A DNA stretch of 64,000 bases from Lumbricus rubellus (GCA_945859605.1 OX243814.1:42206231-42270230); one strand, 5' to 3'; shown: positions 10,172 to 24,128, numbered from the stretch's first letter. Notes: generated by a model not told the origin, from the sequence alone. Numbers and translations are program-made.

Positions 10172-11487
10172 TTAGCTCTCCTCTGGGTCTGACTCGGCTA
10201 AAGTGCCTCTAAAGGCCACCGAGTTGAAGCGCTGGACAGTAATAGAGAGGCGTTGCAGCAAAAAACAGGTCTCTCTCATATCACCAGACGACAATGTTAG
10301 GATGCGGCCTAAATCAGACAAAAAGTCGAGGCCAATACTGCAAATGGGACCTAAAGTCTCAAAGGCTAAAGGAATGAAAAAGTGAGTGTTTACAAGAGAG
10401 ACGTATTTAGTGTTTTTCCTTTCCGTAGCAATCTCGGCTGCCGCGCCCGCCGTCGAAGCCGTGGCCTGGATATATGATGGTGCAAGTGTGTCAACCACTG
10501 TCGCATCCCACACAAGATGACGACCCGCACGCCATGGAATCATGGTAAGGCCGTCTGGTCGTCTACCATCCGTGCGAAGAAGACCTGGTGGTTCTTTAAT
10601 GGACGGTATTCCTGCCTTTGAAAGGGAGCGGTATACAATGTCATTGATCGTATTATGTCGAGCTATTCGACCGAAGCCGAGAGAGCAAGACAGGCCGTGG
10701 CTGCCTCTGGCGTCAATTTGAGCTCCGCAGGCGCAAGTGTGGGGTTCACATATTGCGGCCCCAAGTCGCAAACCGACGGCAACTCGAACATCCTCGTTAT
10801 CCAGACGTAGTCCACATGCGGTTATCGGTAACGCATGGAGCCAGTCACTAGCATGGGGCGATGAGACTGCTTTTAGTCGTGCGATGTTATATACATCCAC
10901 TGTGTTTTCGAGCAGTGTCTTCGCAGTTTTCTCCAACAAAGGTTTGTCCCATGATGCTTGCTGATTTGTTGGCATGATTCCTGCTTCATCAAATTCTGTC
11001 TTGGAACGCCACTCGGTTGTCATCGTTTGAAAGTGTGAGTCATGTTCGAGATTAATAGAACTGAGAATGAGAGTCTGGAGAGGGAGAGTGCTTGCAGCTG
11101 AAGCCAGAAAGGCTGGAAGTGCTAGCGAAGACGCTCTCCGAATCCCCAGACCACCCATCTTTATGGGCAATGAGGCTTGTGTCCATTGGTTATCGTCTAG
11201 AGAAATGTTGAGAATCTTTTCTAAGCCTTGGCGTAGTTTGGTGTCGTAAGTCTCCAATTCGGGATGCTTGTCGCTTGGATGGCATCGGAGAGTGTAAATA
11301 ATTTTAGGCGCACCCAGCGAACTTCTCAAAATTAGGAGTGCGTCCTGCCTTGCTATGAAAGTTAATTTGTACAGACTCTCCTCCAGTTCTTTGGTTCTAC
11401 TCTCAAGACATTGCTGCAGTGCTTTTCCCGATGAGAGTGGGGCGCCGAGTAGCTGGGCTTCATCCACATCAATTAGTTTGAACTCTC
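10172..11487 (-). pseudogene. 5'-truncated RLE-type non-LTR retrotransposon ORF (RT C-terminus plus endonuclease)
   Basis: About 438 residues on the minus strand are open to a stop. Early on comes the RT thumb-like sequence LLGAPLSSG and QASLPIKMGGLGIRRASSLA. A CxC-x9-H-x3-C zinc motif follows (CAC...SHGLSC), then RHNTIND, EPPGLLR, and RPDGLT followed 15 residues later by VWDATVVD. The last two match the K/R-P-D...D signature of the restriction-like endonuclease downstream of RT in R2/R4/HERO/CRE-type elements. Palm motifs (e.g. FADD) and the 5' half are missing, cut off at a TTA array. The open frame continues through that array into unrelated purine-rich sequence, which is not part of the protein. 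Confidence 0.8.

Positions 11488-11536
<49 letters not shown>
11488..11536. repeat. (TTA)n at the 5' truncation of the LINE
   Basis: A pure TTA array of the same type as the one beyond the element's 3' end, so the LINE fragment lies between two TTA arrays. Confidence 0.9.
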
Positions 11537-11537
<1 letters not shown>

Positions 11538-11554
11538 GCATTAGCAAGAAAATA

Positions 11555-11695
11555 GTTCAAAGACAAAGAAGAGGAGGAAGAGGCAGAGGATGAGGAAGAG
11601 GGAGGGGGAGAGGAAAAGGGAAAGGAAGACGGAGAGGGAGAGGAAGAGAGAGAAGAAAAAAAGAACCAAAAGGGGATAGTTTCTTTAGATTTCAA
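11555..11695. repeat. purine-rich (GAGGAA-type) tract
   Basis: Low-complexity GA sequence; the Ser/Pro-rich open frame on the other strand is a translation of this tract. Confidence 0.8.
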
Positions 11696-13256
11696 ATAGG
11701 ACTATAATTAGGCTATGTGTAAAATGTTAATGCGTTTGTCTTTTCATGCTTGCCTCAGCGATGTAAGCATGGGCGCCCGCAGCATAGGTCAAGGGGGGTC
11801 GCGTGACCCCCCTGGAGGCTGGAAAGCATGACAAAATATTAGTAATAGCACTTTCTGGGCAAATGTTAGTGGTTAAAGGGGACAGCTTGCCCAACAGTCA
11901 TTGTGTTCTTTTACTTCACCAACTTTTGGGTATATTTTGTGGTTATCTCTACATATTGGGACTACTTTAACCCGTTACTCAGTCATAATTATGTATAGGC
12001 TAGTATTGTATAATAGGCCTGCATAGAGTCAGACGTCAGAGGAACAGTCTTTCAACCACTCAGGTCATCGGGGTACGGTAATCGAATATGCCGAATATAG
12101 CCAGGAGCGGAAACCTAGGGGGGGACAGGGGGGACGGTCCCCCCCAATGAAAACGTTGGGGGGACGGCCCATGCATTTGTCCCCCCCCAATGTTCAAGCG
12201 TTAGGACATGTACACAATCTTCAGTAGAGAACTAGAGAAAAAAAGTTTAGTAGATGAAGTAAATATTTATAATGATATGAATTCCAGGGCAATCCAGGTT
12301 CTAACCAAAAGTTATTAAGTCCCACGTTGGGTAGTTTGCGAACATTATACTGTATAGATAAGACACCTCTTTTAACTTGTTGCCAATTATTACAAAAGCC
12401 TTGCCAACACCCAACGTCACAAACTCACAACGTCAAATATCGGGCTTCTGCTACATTTCTTTCATCTTCCCTTCAGGCTCGAATCAGCGTCATGTTCAAC
12501 ATCGAAAATAATACGGAAAGTAAATAAGTTAGTAAGTAAATATTTTTTATATTATTCCTCTTGAAAACGAACAATGGGACATAGAACATCATTATAATAT
12601 ATCGAAGTAGTAGGCTAATAGGCAATAAAAACGTACGAATTAAATCGCAAGTTGAATAGTTACTAAACTAAACTATTATCATCAAACAAGTTAACTAGCC
12701 TACTGGTATGGATGGATGGATCCGATTTGACCAGGGTCTATGATGACAGAGGCCGTTACCCTGGACAGAAATTTGCTCTGCATGTTACAGCACTTATGAG
12801 CAAGGTACTAGACCAGTGAATTAACTACTGGTATATAGAAGGAATGTATTTAAAAAGCGTGAAAACTCCATGTAAAAACGGTGTTTAATAACAGTACAAT
12901 TACTGTAGCCCAGTAATGTTTCTCAGAGTCTGTTAAGATAATCGAATTTCGAAAGATAAGAGGCTACCTTTCAAATCATATGAATTTATTTTATCATTTG
13001 AACCTGCCCGTCTCATTATTTTGTGGGACGTCTATTTCTAATGGGCTAACTTAATTCAATCGTGCTGGCCGATGGGATCACGTGGTTCCTGCTGAAGTAC
13101 CGTGTGACAAAGTCATGAGAGAAGGCTTACGAATAATTATGACCAATGATGTGCTTTTATGATGTGGCATGTTTGCATTGCTCAGCAGTCCACGTCATCT
13201 CTCAAATCTTCTTCTTGCGAAATTATTCTTGTTTTCTGCTCTTTTCTCTGCTGCCT

Positions 13257-13339
13257 TGACGTCACTGGGCAGCTCAACAAAGGAGGCTCTTCCCAATAAT
13301 GGATATAATGTCGTTGCATTTGTTTTAATCATGACGTCA
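13257..13339 (+). promoter_or_regulatory. two CRE palindromes upstream of the hAT first exon
   Basis: TGACGTCA occurs at 13257-13264 and 13332-13339, 128-203 bp before the ATG at 13467. It may be part of the transposon's own promoter; function is inferred only from motif identity. Confidence 0.35.
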
Positions 13340-13466
13340 CATGCAGCGAGCGATAAAAGAGCCTTACGTTATCATAGGATTGTTTCGAATTATAATTGCG
13401 CTTTCACGTTCGTAGAACGTCTATTTTCTGCTATTTTTTACTGATAACATCTTAAGCGATTTAGTA

Positions 13467-13539
13467 ATGCCTCCAAAGCGAAAACTGCCTGTCAGCAAAA
13501 GTGGGAACTTGGACATATCTGCAATGTTCAAGAAACAGG
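13467..13539 (+). pseudogene. likely first exon of a hAT transposase
   Basis: ATG opens MPPKRKLPVSKSG and continues to ISAMFKKQ before a GTAGGC donor. A short basic leader followed by an S-I/M-x-x-F-F/K-K motif is the usual N-terminus of hAT/ZMYM-like transposases. No downstream exon was recognised, so the element is presumably internally deleted or too decayed. Confidence 0.4.
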
Positions 13540-16500
13540 GTAGGCACTTCGCGTGTTGTGTAGGCCAAGAAATAGTGACTTATAATGTATTTTTGATTAT
13601 TGCAATAGTATTTTAAAGGATACAAAACAGTTTGTGCAGCTTTGAAGCCAGTTTGTAAAGCTATCACATATATTTTAAGAGATACGAAAGCAGTTAATAC
13701 AACAATCATGCATTAGTATTTCAAACAGAGGATTTCAATTGTATTTGTTTATTGCACACCTCTTTTAACTTTAGCAGGCCCATATAAAATCACGACTAGG
13801 CAAAAACACCGCCAGTGCCAGTTCCAAACGTGAATAAAGAAAGAGGGTGTAGCTAATGTTTTTTTTGTTACCACACAGTGACGCTAAACTGCAAATACAT
13901 AAGCAAATGCAGATACGTGGTTCTTGCTTAGTGTGCCATGCAGTTTATTCAGATACGTTGTTTTGACACATGGTGGTTTCTGTGATGAAATCAAGAGAGG
14001 AGTCTTTTATTTTTTTTCCAAGACGTAGGACCATTAATAGATGCAGAAGCAGCATCTTACTTAAAACAGCTAAATTTTCATTTGCGTGGTTCTTGGTAAT
14101 GATGGCAGTATGACGTTTAACTATGTGAAACGTGAATTTTGAGACAGGAGACAAAGTGACTATTGTCAGATCAAGGACTGGCTGTACTGCATTAAAAAGC
14201 TGTTCCACGGTTTGAAACAAAATGTCACATTTTGTTTTACTGTTGAACGATTATTTCGGTGGTTTCCCATGACTCTTGAGTATTATACTATCTACCTGTT
14301 TAAAAATAACTAATTTCGATAACAACTGTCTCGGGTCTCTGGAACGGATTTAGGATATATGCATACTGAGAGTTGGCAGGGCTTTTATTAAACGTGCAAT
14401 TCTACAAAGATGTGTAGATCTAAAAAATGTCAGTTATAATGGACTTAGACAGTTATAAAATCACATCCTCACAGCTAAAAATTGTTTTAAGCCATTGTCA
14501 TTTGATTGGCAGTTATTTACCAGGGAGGATCAAACGGTTGAGAAAGAGTCATGCAGTTCTGAAACTTCCTTTGAAATGCTCCTAGCATGCATGTATAATA
14601 ATTACAGACATGAGTAGGTTTTCATTTCTATCAGTGTTTCCTTACCCGTCTTTCTTTGCATATAACAAATTAAAGAATTTGGTCATGAATTTGAACAAAA
14701 TTCAGTACTTAGCATGTTTTTATAGTATAAGGTCGTTGATTGAATACATTACAGAGGTGTCTATGTTAAATGCTTCGAAACTTATTTGCAAAACAATTGT
14801 GTGAAATTTGGCACATTCCATCATTATATACATTCATGATGATTATAAGCTTTAAAAGGGGTGTCTAATTATCTAATACAATCTGCACACCGATCGTGTT
14901 CAGTAACAAATTACAGTTTGAACTGCTTCTATCAGTACTGAGAAAATGGATCATTTTTTTTATTTTTGATGACAGCTAAAATGATACAATTAGATGTCGA
15001 CATTAAAAAACAGCCTTCCTTCACCCCCCCCCCTTGGCGCTTCGCGCCTCAGCGATCGTCCTTCAGCCGCTCGTCCGTCCCCCCCAAAGTTCGGACCAGG
15101 TTTCCGCCCCTGAATATAGCTAGCCGTAGACTCGTACTACTAGTAGAGGTTGCCGTCAAACCCCACTTGTAAGATTGATGGCACCCTAATAATATTATTG
15201 TCTTCCTGTGATGCAGGTCAATGGTCAATCTGCCAGTCTAATGCAGCCTGGCATCTTGTACCCATATGCTCTCCTTTCTAAGAATGCACAGAGAAGATGT
15301 CTCTCATCAAACTGCGCTCCCACACACATTATCATAGGACACAAGAGTTTACAGTATATCAAATTTCAGCTGTGGACTTGTGGTAGGCTATGCATTTACA
15401 GCCTCTTTTGAATAATTTTTAGTGATTCGGCTTGTGGATAAAGCTGTCACGACATTATACCGGTAGCCTAAATGTATAGTGTTGATATTATTATAAAAAA
15501 TACAGTGACCCTAAGCTTGTGGAGGTAAGCTCATTAGTTTTTTAATACTTTATTTACCTGGTAAAACTCTGGCTGAAAGGTTTGATTTCTTCTGGAAATG
15601 TCTAAGCACGCCTGCAGGTGATTTGGCAGGAAAAGTTTAGCTTTGTCAAAGCAATATCGAGCAGATCTTAATGGTCAGGATCTCATAACAGAAATGGAAG
15701 ATTTGCTTTCTGTACATAAGGTAAATTATGGATGTGCCCATTGAATCTGCATAACCTTTTAACAGAGTAAAAATTAAGTCCGAGTAATTTATAAATGTTT
15801 GCCAGCTTACAATAGGCCAACTGTAGACAATTCAATCAGAAGTAACCTCTGCAATAAGATTATTTAGCAAGCTGAAGAACCTGATTTAGGCTATGCCTGA
15901 AGATGACAGAATTAATTTTTAAAGGCATATAATGTCTCATTACAACTTTACAAGATCTTCTAGATCTGGTCAGGTTGAGCTTTGAGACTATAGTCTTGTT
16001 TTTAAAACTGCCAGAATTTAGGAGAAAAATGACAACGAATGCTTGTTTGTTAGGCCTACAGTCGCTCTATTGTGCTATAAATGCAAGTACAAAATACTTT
16101 GCTAGTATTTAAAATTGTATCTCAAATACTATAGCATTTAAAATAATTACCATAACCTAACTGAATCAAAATATGGTAAAAAAAGTTAAGAACAAGAAGA
16201 AAACATAAAATTTGATCAATCAACTACAGGTTCTTGCTCATGTAGACTAAATACAAAATTACAAGCTGACAAAGTTTTGCCCCTGAAATTTTCTGCACCC
16301 TGGAAATAAAGAAATGACGTCCCTGCATGGTACTGTTAGTCAATTATAGTTAGTAGGCCTACAGTTAGTGTTATTGATTTTTTTAATAGGCCTAATATAC
16401 ATGAATAATATATGCCATAGCCTATATCAAAGTCGAAAACTGTTTAAAGACTTTTTCGTTTTGTTATAAAAGGCTCATAAATATTATATTACGTTACATT

Positions 16501-16681
16501 GAGACAATGTATAGGCCTAGTTGTGTGAGCTGCTTGGTTTTAATGGCATTATTTTGTATCTTAACTCCTCTGGCCACGACCGAGTCGACTGACCCCCCCT
16601 GCAAAAAATCCTGCGGGCGCCCATGGATGTAAGACGGGTCATTTCATATCTCGCAAGTGGATAAAATGTAAAATGATCGAG

Positions 16682-16752
16682 CTTGCATAACAAGTTAAAT
16701 GACGAATCTTAATAATTTTTAATTCGGATTCGTCATTTGATTGTCATGCAAG
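16682..16752. repeat. 71-bp hairpin
   Basis: Arms of about 27 bp (CTTGCATAACAAGTTAAATG and its near complement ending TCATGCAAG) surround an AT-rich loop of about 18 bases. It may be a tiny foldback element; there is no target duplication to prove it. Confidence 0.5.
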
Positions 16753-17402
16753 TTTTGTCATTTCATGGATGAGACTTTGACTCCAGATTCTACATAATAA
16801 GCTAGGCTACCTTTGTTTCAACAACATTATGGTCAACAACATTATGATGTGCTGAATTGAGGCTATTATCAGGGTGAGAAAGTTTATGAAAGGTTCTGCT
16901 CTATCCATGCCACATACAGAAATCATGCAGCTAACAGAGTAGCCTACACGGTAGATGCGGAAATCAAGTATAAAAGATTGAGGGTTGGTCAAATACTGCA
17001 GTGGCCATGGAATTATAAAGCTGTAGAGTGTAGATATTTCCCACCCACTCATCCAAGTCGCCTCTCAAGATTGAAGAGATATCCTGCGAAATCTTCATTC
17101 TTCTCTTGTAAACACGAACCACAAACCACTTAACCACAATAACCACTAACGACCTAACCACGAACCACAAACCACTTAGGGCCTAACCACAATAACCACT
17201 AACGACCTAATCAATCATTGTTAAAACCTACAGCCGCTAGCGAATAGTCTAATAAACAAATTATTGTCATGAGCTATTGAGCTTTGTTGTAGGGCAATAA
17301 TAATAATAATAATTATTATTTATTATTATAATGAATAAGCATACGACATGTGCAAGGTTCGAAAGATCCTAAATCCTTTCTCTTTTTTGTTTTTGTTTTT
17401 GT

Positions 17403-18098
<696 letters not shown>

Positions 18099-18469
18099 CC
18101 ATTATCTGAATTGTAATTGCAATTGTAATTGTAACCAAGACAATCTACATAGCATCGTCAGTAGCAAGCTACTACTAGGATGCTACACAGTTTACACACA
18201 CACACACACACATACATGTGATACTAAGTCAAAGTTCAGCATAAATGCAAACAGCTCAGAAGCAGGTGCAGCTTTAACCGTTTTCTAAAAGCAGATTGAG
18301 TTTTTATTTTTTGAATTGATGCTGGAAGACTTTCAGGCGCGTGGGCCAGCGACCCGAAAGGCACGATCACCCGCTTTAGTTTTTGTTGCAGGAACGCTGA
18401 AAGTTGAAGGAAGCGTTAATTTGAACAAACGAAACACAAGTCACATTTTATTAATCTAGATGTTTTTGC

Positions 18470-19000
18470 GTTTTTATCATCGGACAGCTTTTGAAATATC
18501 AGGCGATAGCCTATCTCAGTATTTCACCCAATGAGATATGGGTCTGAAAAGAAGTTTCGTATGTTATTTTTAATATAAAACTTCAATTGGATGTTTTTGT
18601 GTTGTATGTTTTGTCCATAGTGAGATAATGACTAGGCCTATCTATAGTGCCGCAAACCAATTATTATGACACATGGTAGGCCTACCTTCCTATCACACGA
18701 TGGCCGTAATAGGCGATACCACAAGCCATGCAATACCATCCATAGAAAAGCTATTACGAGACGTGCACTGTCGTGCAGTAGGCATGTACGAGGCTGAAAC
18801 GTTTAATTGCTTTCATACATGTACGCTTAGAAAATTAAAGATAACTTAATAGGCTAGTACATGACAGATAGAAATAGAAATAGGCAACGAGAGATGCGAA
18901 AAGGTTCAATCAATAAAATATTTCACTACATGACTTTAAAAACAATAATTATTAGACGTTCAAGCCTATCAAGTAGACTTCGACATTATTCAACATTCAA
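18470..19000. other. noncoding block conserved between units A and B
   Basis: Segments such as TTTTTATCATCGGACAGC, AATGAGATATGGGTCTGAAA and AATAGGCAACGAGAGA recur in order in unit B (31308-31800). No shared open frame is visible. It may be simple duplication or a retained regulatory block. Confidence 0.55.
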
Positions 19001-20100
19001 CATACTAGACATTCGACCCCATTGGGTTTATCACAGCATGCAGCCTATTATGTACGCTGGCTTTTCTACCCACAGAATTTGTGGGACATGGCTCTGAAGT
19101 GGACACAGACAACTTTCCTGCAAAAATCCGATTACAATATCACTTATAGGTGAGCATATATAATTTTATATATATAGGCCTATATATACCGTTTCCTCTC
19201 TTGTCCACGCTGAGTTGCTAGGCCATCCCTCTGACCTTGAAAAAGATAATCAAATCCTGCGCAGGTAATAATAAGTAGGCCTATATATGCAGATTGAAAT
19301 ATTGTCAGGAATTTACGAGCAGTCGAATTTTCAGTCAGATGTCGCAGGCAATCCTTTTCTGCATGAGCGTCAGTGTTTGCAATTTTTAGAATAGGTTCCT
19401 GACTTTCTTCAGAGTAGTCTGGACGTGTTGCGATCTAAAGTCAGCAGAGTTCTACATTGAATTCTATATACGTAGGAATATATTTAATAGGTCACATTTT
19501 CAATTATCAACAAGATATTAAGATTGACTGAGGGGAACACATGCTGTAATTTCAGTGATTTGGGAGGATGGCATCCGCGTTCACGAAGCCTGGGTCAATC
19601 CAGATTCCAGGCGCGCCCTCCCTGTGAGTAGGCTACCTTCGGGGAAACCAAGGATGCCACCAGCTGACCGAATTCATCCGAATCCCGGTCCACGCTCCGA
19701 CAAGACCTGGAGCAGTAGCATACGCGAAGAAGAAGTGATAGGCTGCGTTTACTACTTTTGCGATCGTGCATCGGTTGTATAATACTTGGATAAGTACTGA
19801 CAACGTTTTGTATCACAGACGATTATAATTATTATGCAACACTCGATAGTTGCATCTTTACCAGTGAACTATGTAATTTCATACATTTTCAATTATCAAC
19901 GATCACGCAGCGGTTCTTGACTTATAGGCTACAAGGCGCTGTTTAAGGTCAACAGAGGCGAATATCTACTTTGAAGAGTACCTAAATGAGCCGCACAACT
20001 TTAAAAATGATTCTAATAATTGTCGTTAAATTAGCAACAATATCTGATTTATTATCGTCTCATTCGTAGCTTCATTTTAATGCTTACGGTTCTACTTTAA
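19000..20100. other. no gene supported
   Basis: A short segment 19556-19620 bounded by TTTCAG and GTGAGT could be an exon (reading IWEDGIRVHEAWVNPDS), but nothing joins to it and the protein is not recognised. The rest is AT-rich without repeats I can classify. Confidence 0.25.
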
Positions 20101-20211
20101 AGATTTTACTGTAATTTTTTTCATGACCTTGTTTTCCTTCTATCTTCGTCACCATCAATTTTTGTTGACTTTTGTTTTTATCATTTATGACAATAATGGT
20201 GATGATTTCGA

Positions 20212-20340
20212 AACGCCTGAAGACGATACTATTTGTTAGGGGAAGTGCTAACTAAGGTCGGGAGCGGCGCTATATAAATGTTCAATTACAATTACAACGA
20301 CGACGACGCCGCTGACGACGACGATGACGACGACGATGAT
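20212..20340 (+). mobile_element. LINE/SINE 3' tail plus GAC-rich tract
   Basis: GAGCGGCGCTATATAAATG is followed by (CAATTA)n, the style of 3' end shared with several elements in this window (34170, 36530, 40970). A GACGAC/GATGAT stretch follows. Confidence 0.45.
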
Positions 20341-20390
20341 AATGATGGTGTCACCGCCAATCCGCCATAGCTAACATTGTCAACGCTATG

Positions 20391-21231
20391 CCTAACTACC
20401 CTCACCTGACAGACCTATCAACATTAAAGTAATCGTAATGTCCAAACTTCTAATGCGCCAACCGAACGCCACGCGCTGGGCATCAGCTTATTCAAGAGCG
20501 CCACGTCAAGTCAAAAGGGTTGTCCGTAAGAGTAGTTCGAAGGTGGTCCTGCTTGAGTTACCATAGGATCAAAAAGGAAACACCTACTAAGGCGGGTGTC
20601 GTTATATGAACACAGCAAAATTATATAAGCTTACTAAGTGGAAACATTGATTTCGTCACACTAATGTCTAAGCTTGTTAGACACTGTAGCCGTCAGACAT
20701 TAGTTTGCGGTATATATTTTATCTATTATTCGTGATTGCCTTATCGCAATGATACACCCTTTTAGTGTCTCACAATGCCTGTATTGTTTGTCATGGGGAT
20801 TTCTAGATGTATGACTTCCCTAAATACCATCTGACGATAGAGTAAGGATCTATAATTATTTTGCAGGATGTGTATTGTGTAGGCATTCTGCTTGCATGTC
20901 AGTACGCCTGCATAATAATCACACACACACACACACACCACTTAACTAGAGTGTTGATTTTGTTACTATAATGAATAGTTGTTAGTGAGGGTCACCTACA
21001 TCGTCGTTTCAACGCTAAACATCATCCACCATGACCGTCTGACTCCCTTGCTTGTCTACTTGTCTCTGCATCCTTTGGATTATGTATGTCTACTTCCCAT
21101 GCTTTCCAATCCCCTTTTCCGGAAATTTTGAGACCACTGTTAGACCTCGCTGTCAGTTGCGCACTAAAAATCTCAGACAATGAAGATATTCATTTGAATC
21201 CATCGTCACGAAACGGCTGGCATCAGAAAGC

Positions 21232-21263
<32 letters not shown>

Positions 21264-24128
21264 CGACGACGAAGATGATGATGATGATGGTGGTGGTGAT
21301 GATGATGATGGTGATGACGATGATGACGACGACGACGACGGAGATGATGCCTAATTGACAATCTAATTTCGGCAGCTAAAAGTTGTTTACTCATCTGTAG
21401 GCCTACACCATTTAACAGCTGCTGATTAGATATAGCGCTGGATAAGTAATTCCACAGTAGGTTGCCGGTAATATCATTACCGGCATTACGCATAAAGCAT
21501 ATTATGCTCTATATATGCGTCAGTCATAAGCGCAACCACCCTATGAGACCCACGGGACGTGACCCCCCAACTTCCGAGAGACTTGGGACGGTGCGTTGAC
21601 GAAATATATACGTTAAGGACATCCTTGCCTCCTAGGCGCTCCGTCTCCTTTCTTTTTCTATCATGCCGCTTCTTTAGTTTAGTTGACGCGATCTTATCCA
21701 GATTGCCCCTTTCATAACTCTAATAATTATTATTGTATCATGATCATGTTGGAACTCTTTTTACTCTCATGGCATCTTTTGGCTTTGGGACATTTGCAAT
21801 TGTCACTGGTGCATTTGCAGGCTGCAATGTCAAAGGTTTTTCTCTACACTTTTTTTCATAGTTTGACAATTTTCCGGATATTTTCCTGCAGTTTCCCTCT
21901 TTTTCTATGGTTTCATGAGCGTTCAAAATTCTTTGTGAAGGGTTTTGTAAGTTTCAATGCACCGTTAAAGCCGTCTTAAACTGAATCAAATGACATATCA
22001 CAAGTTGTAACCTAAAAAGAATTGTAATGAAAGTCAAGTTGCCAATTTAGGCCTATATAAAATGTTAAAAGGTTGCGGGCTAATGTAGTGCAGACACTTC
22101 ACATAAATAATGCGCTACTGCTGCTACTGCTGCGGTCCACTGATTTAGTTATAAAATATTGATCCGGCCTGACGATGCTAACTCTGGCGATCTAAACTAA
22201 CAGAGGACAGCTTACTCTAGCAATCTAATCTAACCAACGATTTAAAGACTGTCTCAATAAGACAAATCCAGAAAATGGGAAACAATCCTGGCCCCCTAAG
22301 CCAATTTTCCAATTCTAGTGCAATAAATAACTTGTGTCGCTTGCGATCGACACAGTAAACCACTGGTCAGCACAAAGTTTGCACTTGTTCTCGTGGGCTA
22401 GCCTACTTCAACCCATTAGCAGGCATTGAGACGAAACGCTAGACTAAGTAGAATTCTCTTCTGTTTTGCCTTGTTGAACAATCGATTTATTAATTTTCGC
22501 CATTTCGATTTCGCCATTCTCATTTTCACCTCTTTATAGTAGTCCTAAACCTGATTGGACTCGGCCCTCCTAGGCCAATAAGCCTAGTTCTGTAGATTCT
22601 TTTTTGTCTCCCCCCCCCCATCAAGCATGTGCTGACGACGATGCTTTATCAAGACCTCGCCAAATCGTTATGCTACTGGTTTTATCCATGACTTCGCGAT
22701 CTCATGTCCTGATTGTGCTTTGTCTTTATATTCTCCATCACGTTCGTCATCCATGTCTTTGCCTGTCTTCGTCTGCTTCTTATCCCCTCTATCTGGCCAT
22801 TATGAATCCGTGGCCGTATTTAGGGCATTGCAATATTATCACTTATTTCCCCAAAAGTAATGGTAGCATTCTGAGCTGTCATTGGAACATAATGGCTCTT
22901 TTTAAATGCTGATAGCTATAGTTTAAGATTTTAGAGAGTCTCCTCCCCATTAATTCCGAGGTGCTTTCATATATTTTAAACCTAAATATACCATTATGTG
23001 CAGAAATGAATGCTGAATCCATTGATGTATTACAAGTTATGATATCTCAAACCAAACCCAAAATCCAGGGGGTGGTAACCACCCCCCCCTTGGTAGTCAG
23101 TGTTACAAAAAAGCTTGGTAGCCTGAGGGTTAAGCTGTCACCTTGACAAATTTAATCATAATTTTATCACTCAGAGACGTGGTTTAAGACTTGAATGATT
23201 TCCCCTACCTGTTACCTTAAATTTGTTTTTATTTACACAACGTAATGATGGTATTTTAAGCTGTCATCTGTATCAAAATTGTTCATTATGGATAAGCAGT
23301 GGAAAGCACTCTAGAAATAATAGTTTTGTGATCGTATTTCTGAAATATTGGGGGGGGCATAGGATATAAGCAGCTTCGTCACCACTACAAGTTCGGGGTA
23401 CCGTTCCTCCTGTCCCACGGTCCCACCTAAGTCTACGCCCCTGTGCGAGAGGCTATAGTTCAATGACATGCGGGTATCTTTCAGATTCTGAGGATGGTGA
23501 TTTTGGGATAGATCACATAAACTCATAAAGAGTGCGTGTAATATGAGAATATTTGGAGAATTTGGAAAAAATTGAGTATTCATTGACCTACAATCCTACA
23601 TCATGTCGGTATATATATTTTGTATGTGTTCGTTTCTCCTCATCGCCTGTGTCTAGTTAGATATTTGGGCTGTTATGCTATAGCTTAGATCTATTTTGCT
23701 GACTGTCTACATTCCTTCCTACTTCAGCTTGTCACAGCAAGTGGCAAAAGCAGGCGAAAGTAGACTACGATGGCCAAGAAGTTGTCATTATGGTATGAAG
23801 GATAACCACGGCCTATAATACAACTTTATCAGGATATCAACATAATTATACAGTAAGCCTTGAATCAGCATCCACTCATACATTTACTGCAATTTTTTCT
23901 GTCTGCAGCCTATGTGTGACTTTTAGCAGAACCTTATCTTCTTAGATCACATCACCAATTTCCCCCTCTCTTACTTCCTGCACACGGGTGGCCTTCGCCG
24001 AATCGGTCTTATGCTTGCGGGCCCGCCGGCCTTAGGGTTCGCGAGATCCAAGGCAGCAAGTTGCAGCTACACATTTGCGGAGTTAGATCCTGCCTATCAG
24101 GACCTTAACATTAGCACTTATTATTTCC
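20391..24128. other. spacer between units: simple repeats, no gene
   Basis: Contains a short (CA)n at about 20920-20938, a (GAT)n/(GAC)n array at 21228-21346 and several C- or G-runs. Near 23443 there is an orphan hAT-like end (CTAAGTCTACGCCCCTG). A possible orphan piggyBac-like end closes at TTAA 23130-23133. No protein-like frame was convincing. Confidence 0.4.

Larger units (their letters stand above)
12102..15112 (+). mobile_element. inner hAT element, 3.01 kb, nested
   Basis: Ends CAGGAGCGGAAACCT and AGGTTTCCGCCCCTG are imperfect inverted repeats flanked by a perfect 8-bp duplication AATATAGC (12094-12101 and 15113-15120). CAGGGGCGG-type termini and 8-bp duplications are hAT hallmarks. 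It contains a transposase-like first exon at 13467-13539 but no readable catalytic region. A 351-bp relative lies at 41464-41814. Confidence 0.9.
11768..16625. mobile_element. outer hAT element, 4.86 kb including a nested hAT
   Basis: Terminal repeats CATGGGCGCCCGCAG (15/15 inverted) are flanked by the 8-bp duplication GATGTAAG at 11760-11767 and 16626-16633. Subterminal GGGGGGTC/GACCCCCC runs occur at both ends. Removing the nested element and one copy of its target duplication leaves about 1.84 kb with no recognisable transposase, so it is probably non-autonomous. Confidence 0.88.

Noticed and set aside
11488..11695. N-terminal Ser/Pro-rich and poly-Ile extension of the LINE protein
   Set aside because: It crosses a TTA microsatellite and a GA-rich tract and is not part of any LINE protein.
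19556..19620. Isolated exon with TTTCAG and GTGAGT borders
   Set aside because: Reads a plausible peptide but no neighbouring exon or known family; splice-like borders alone are common.
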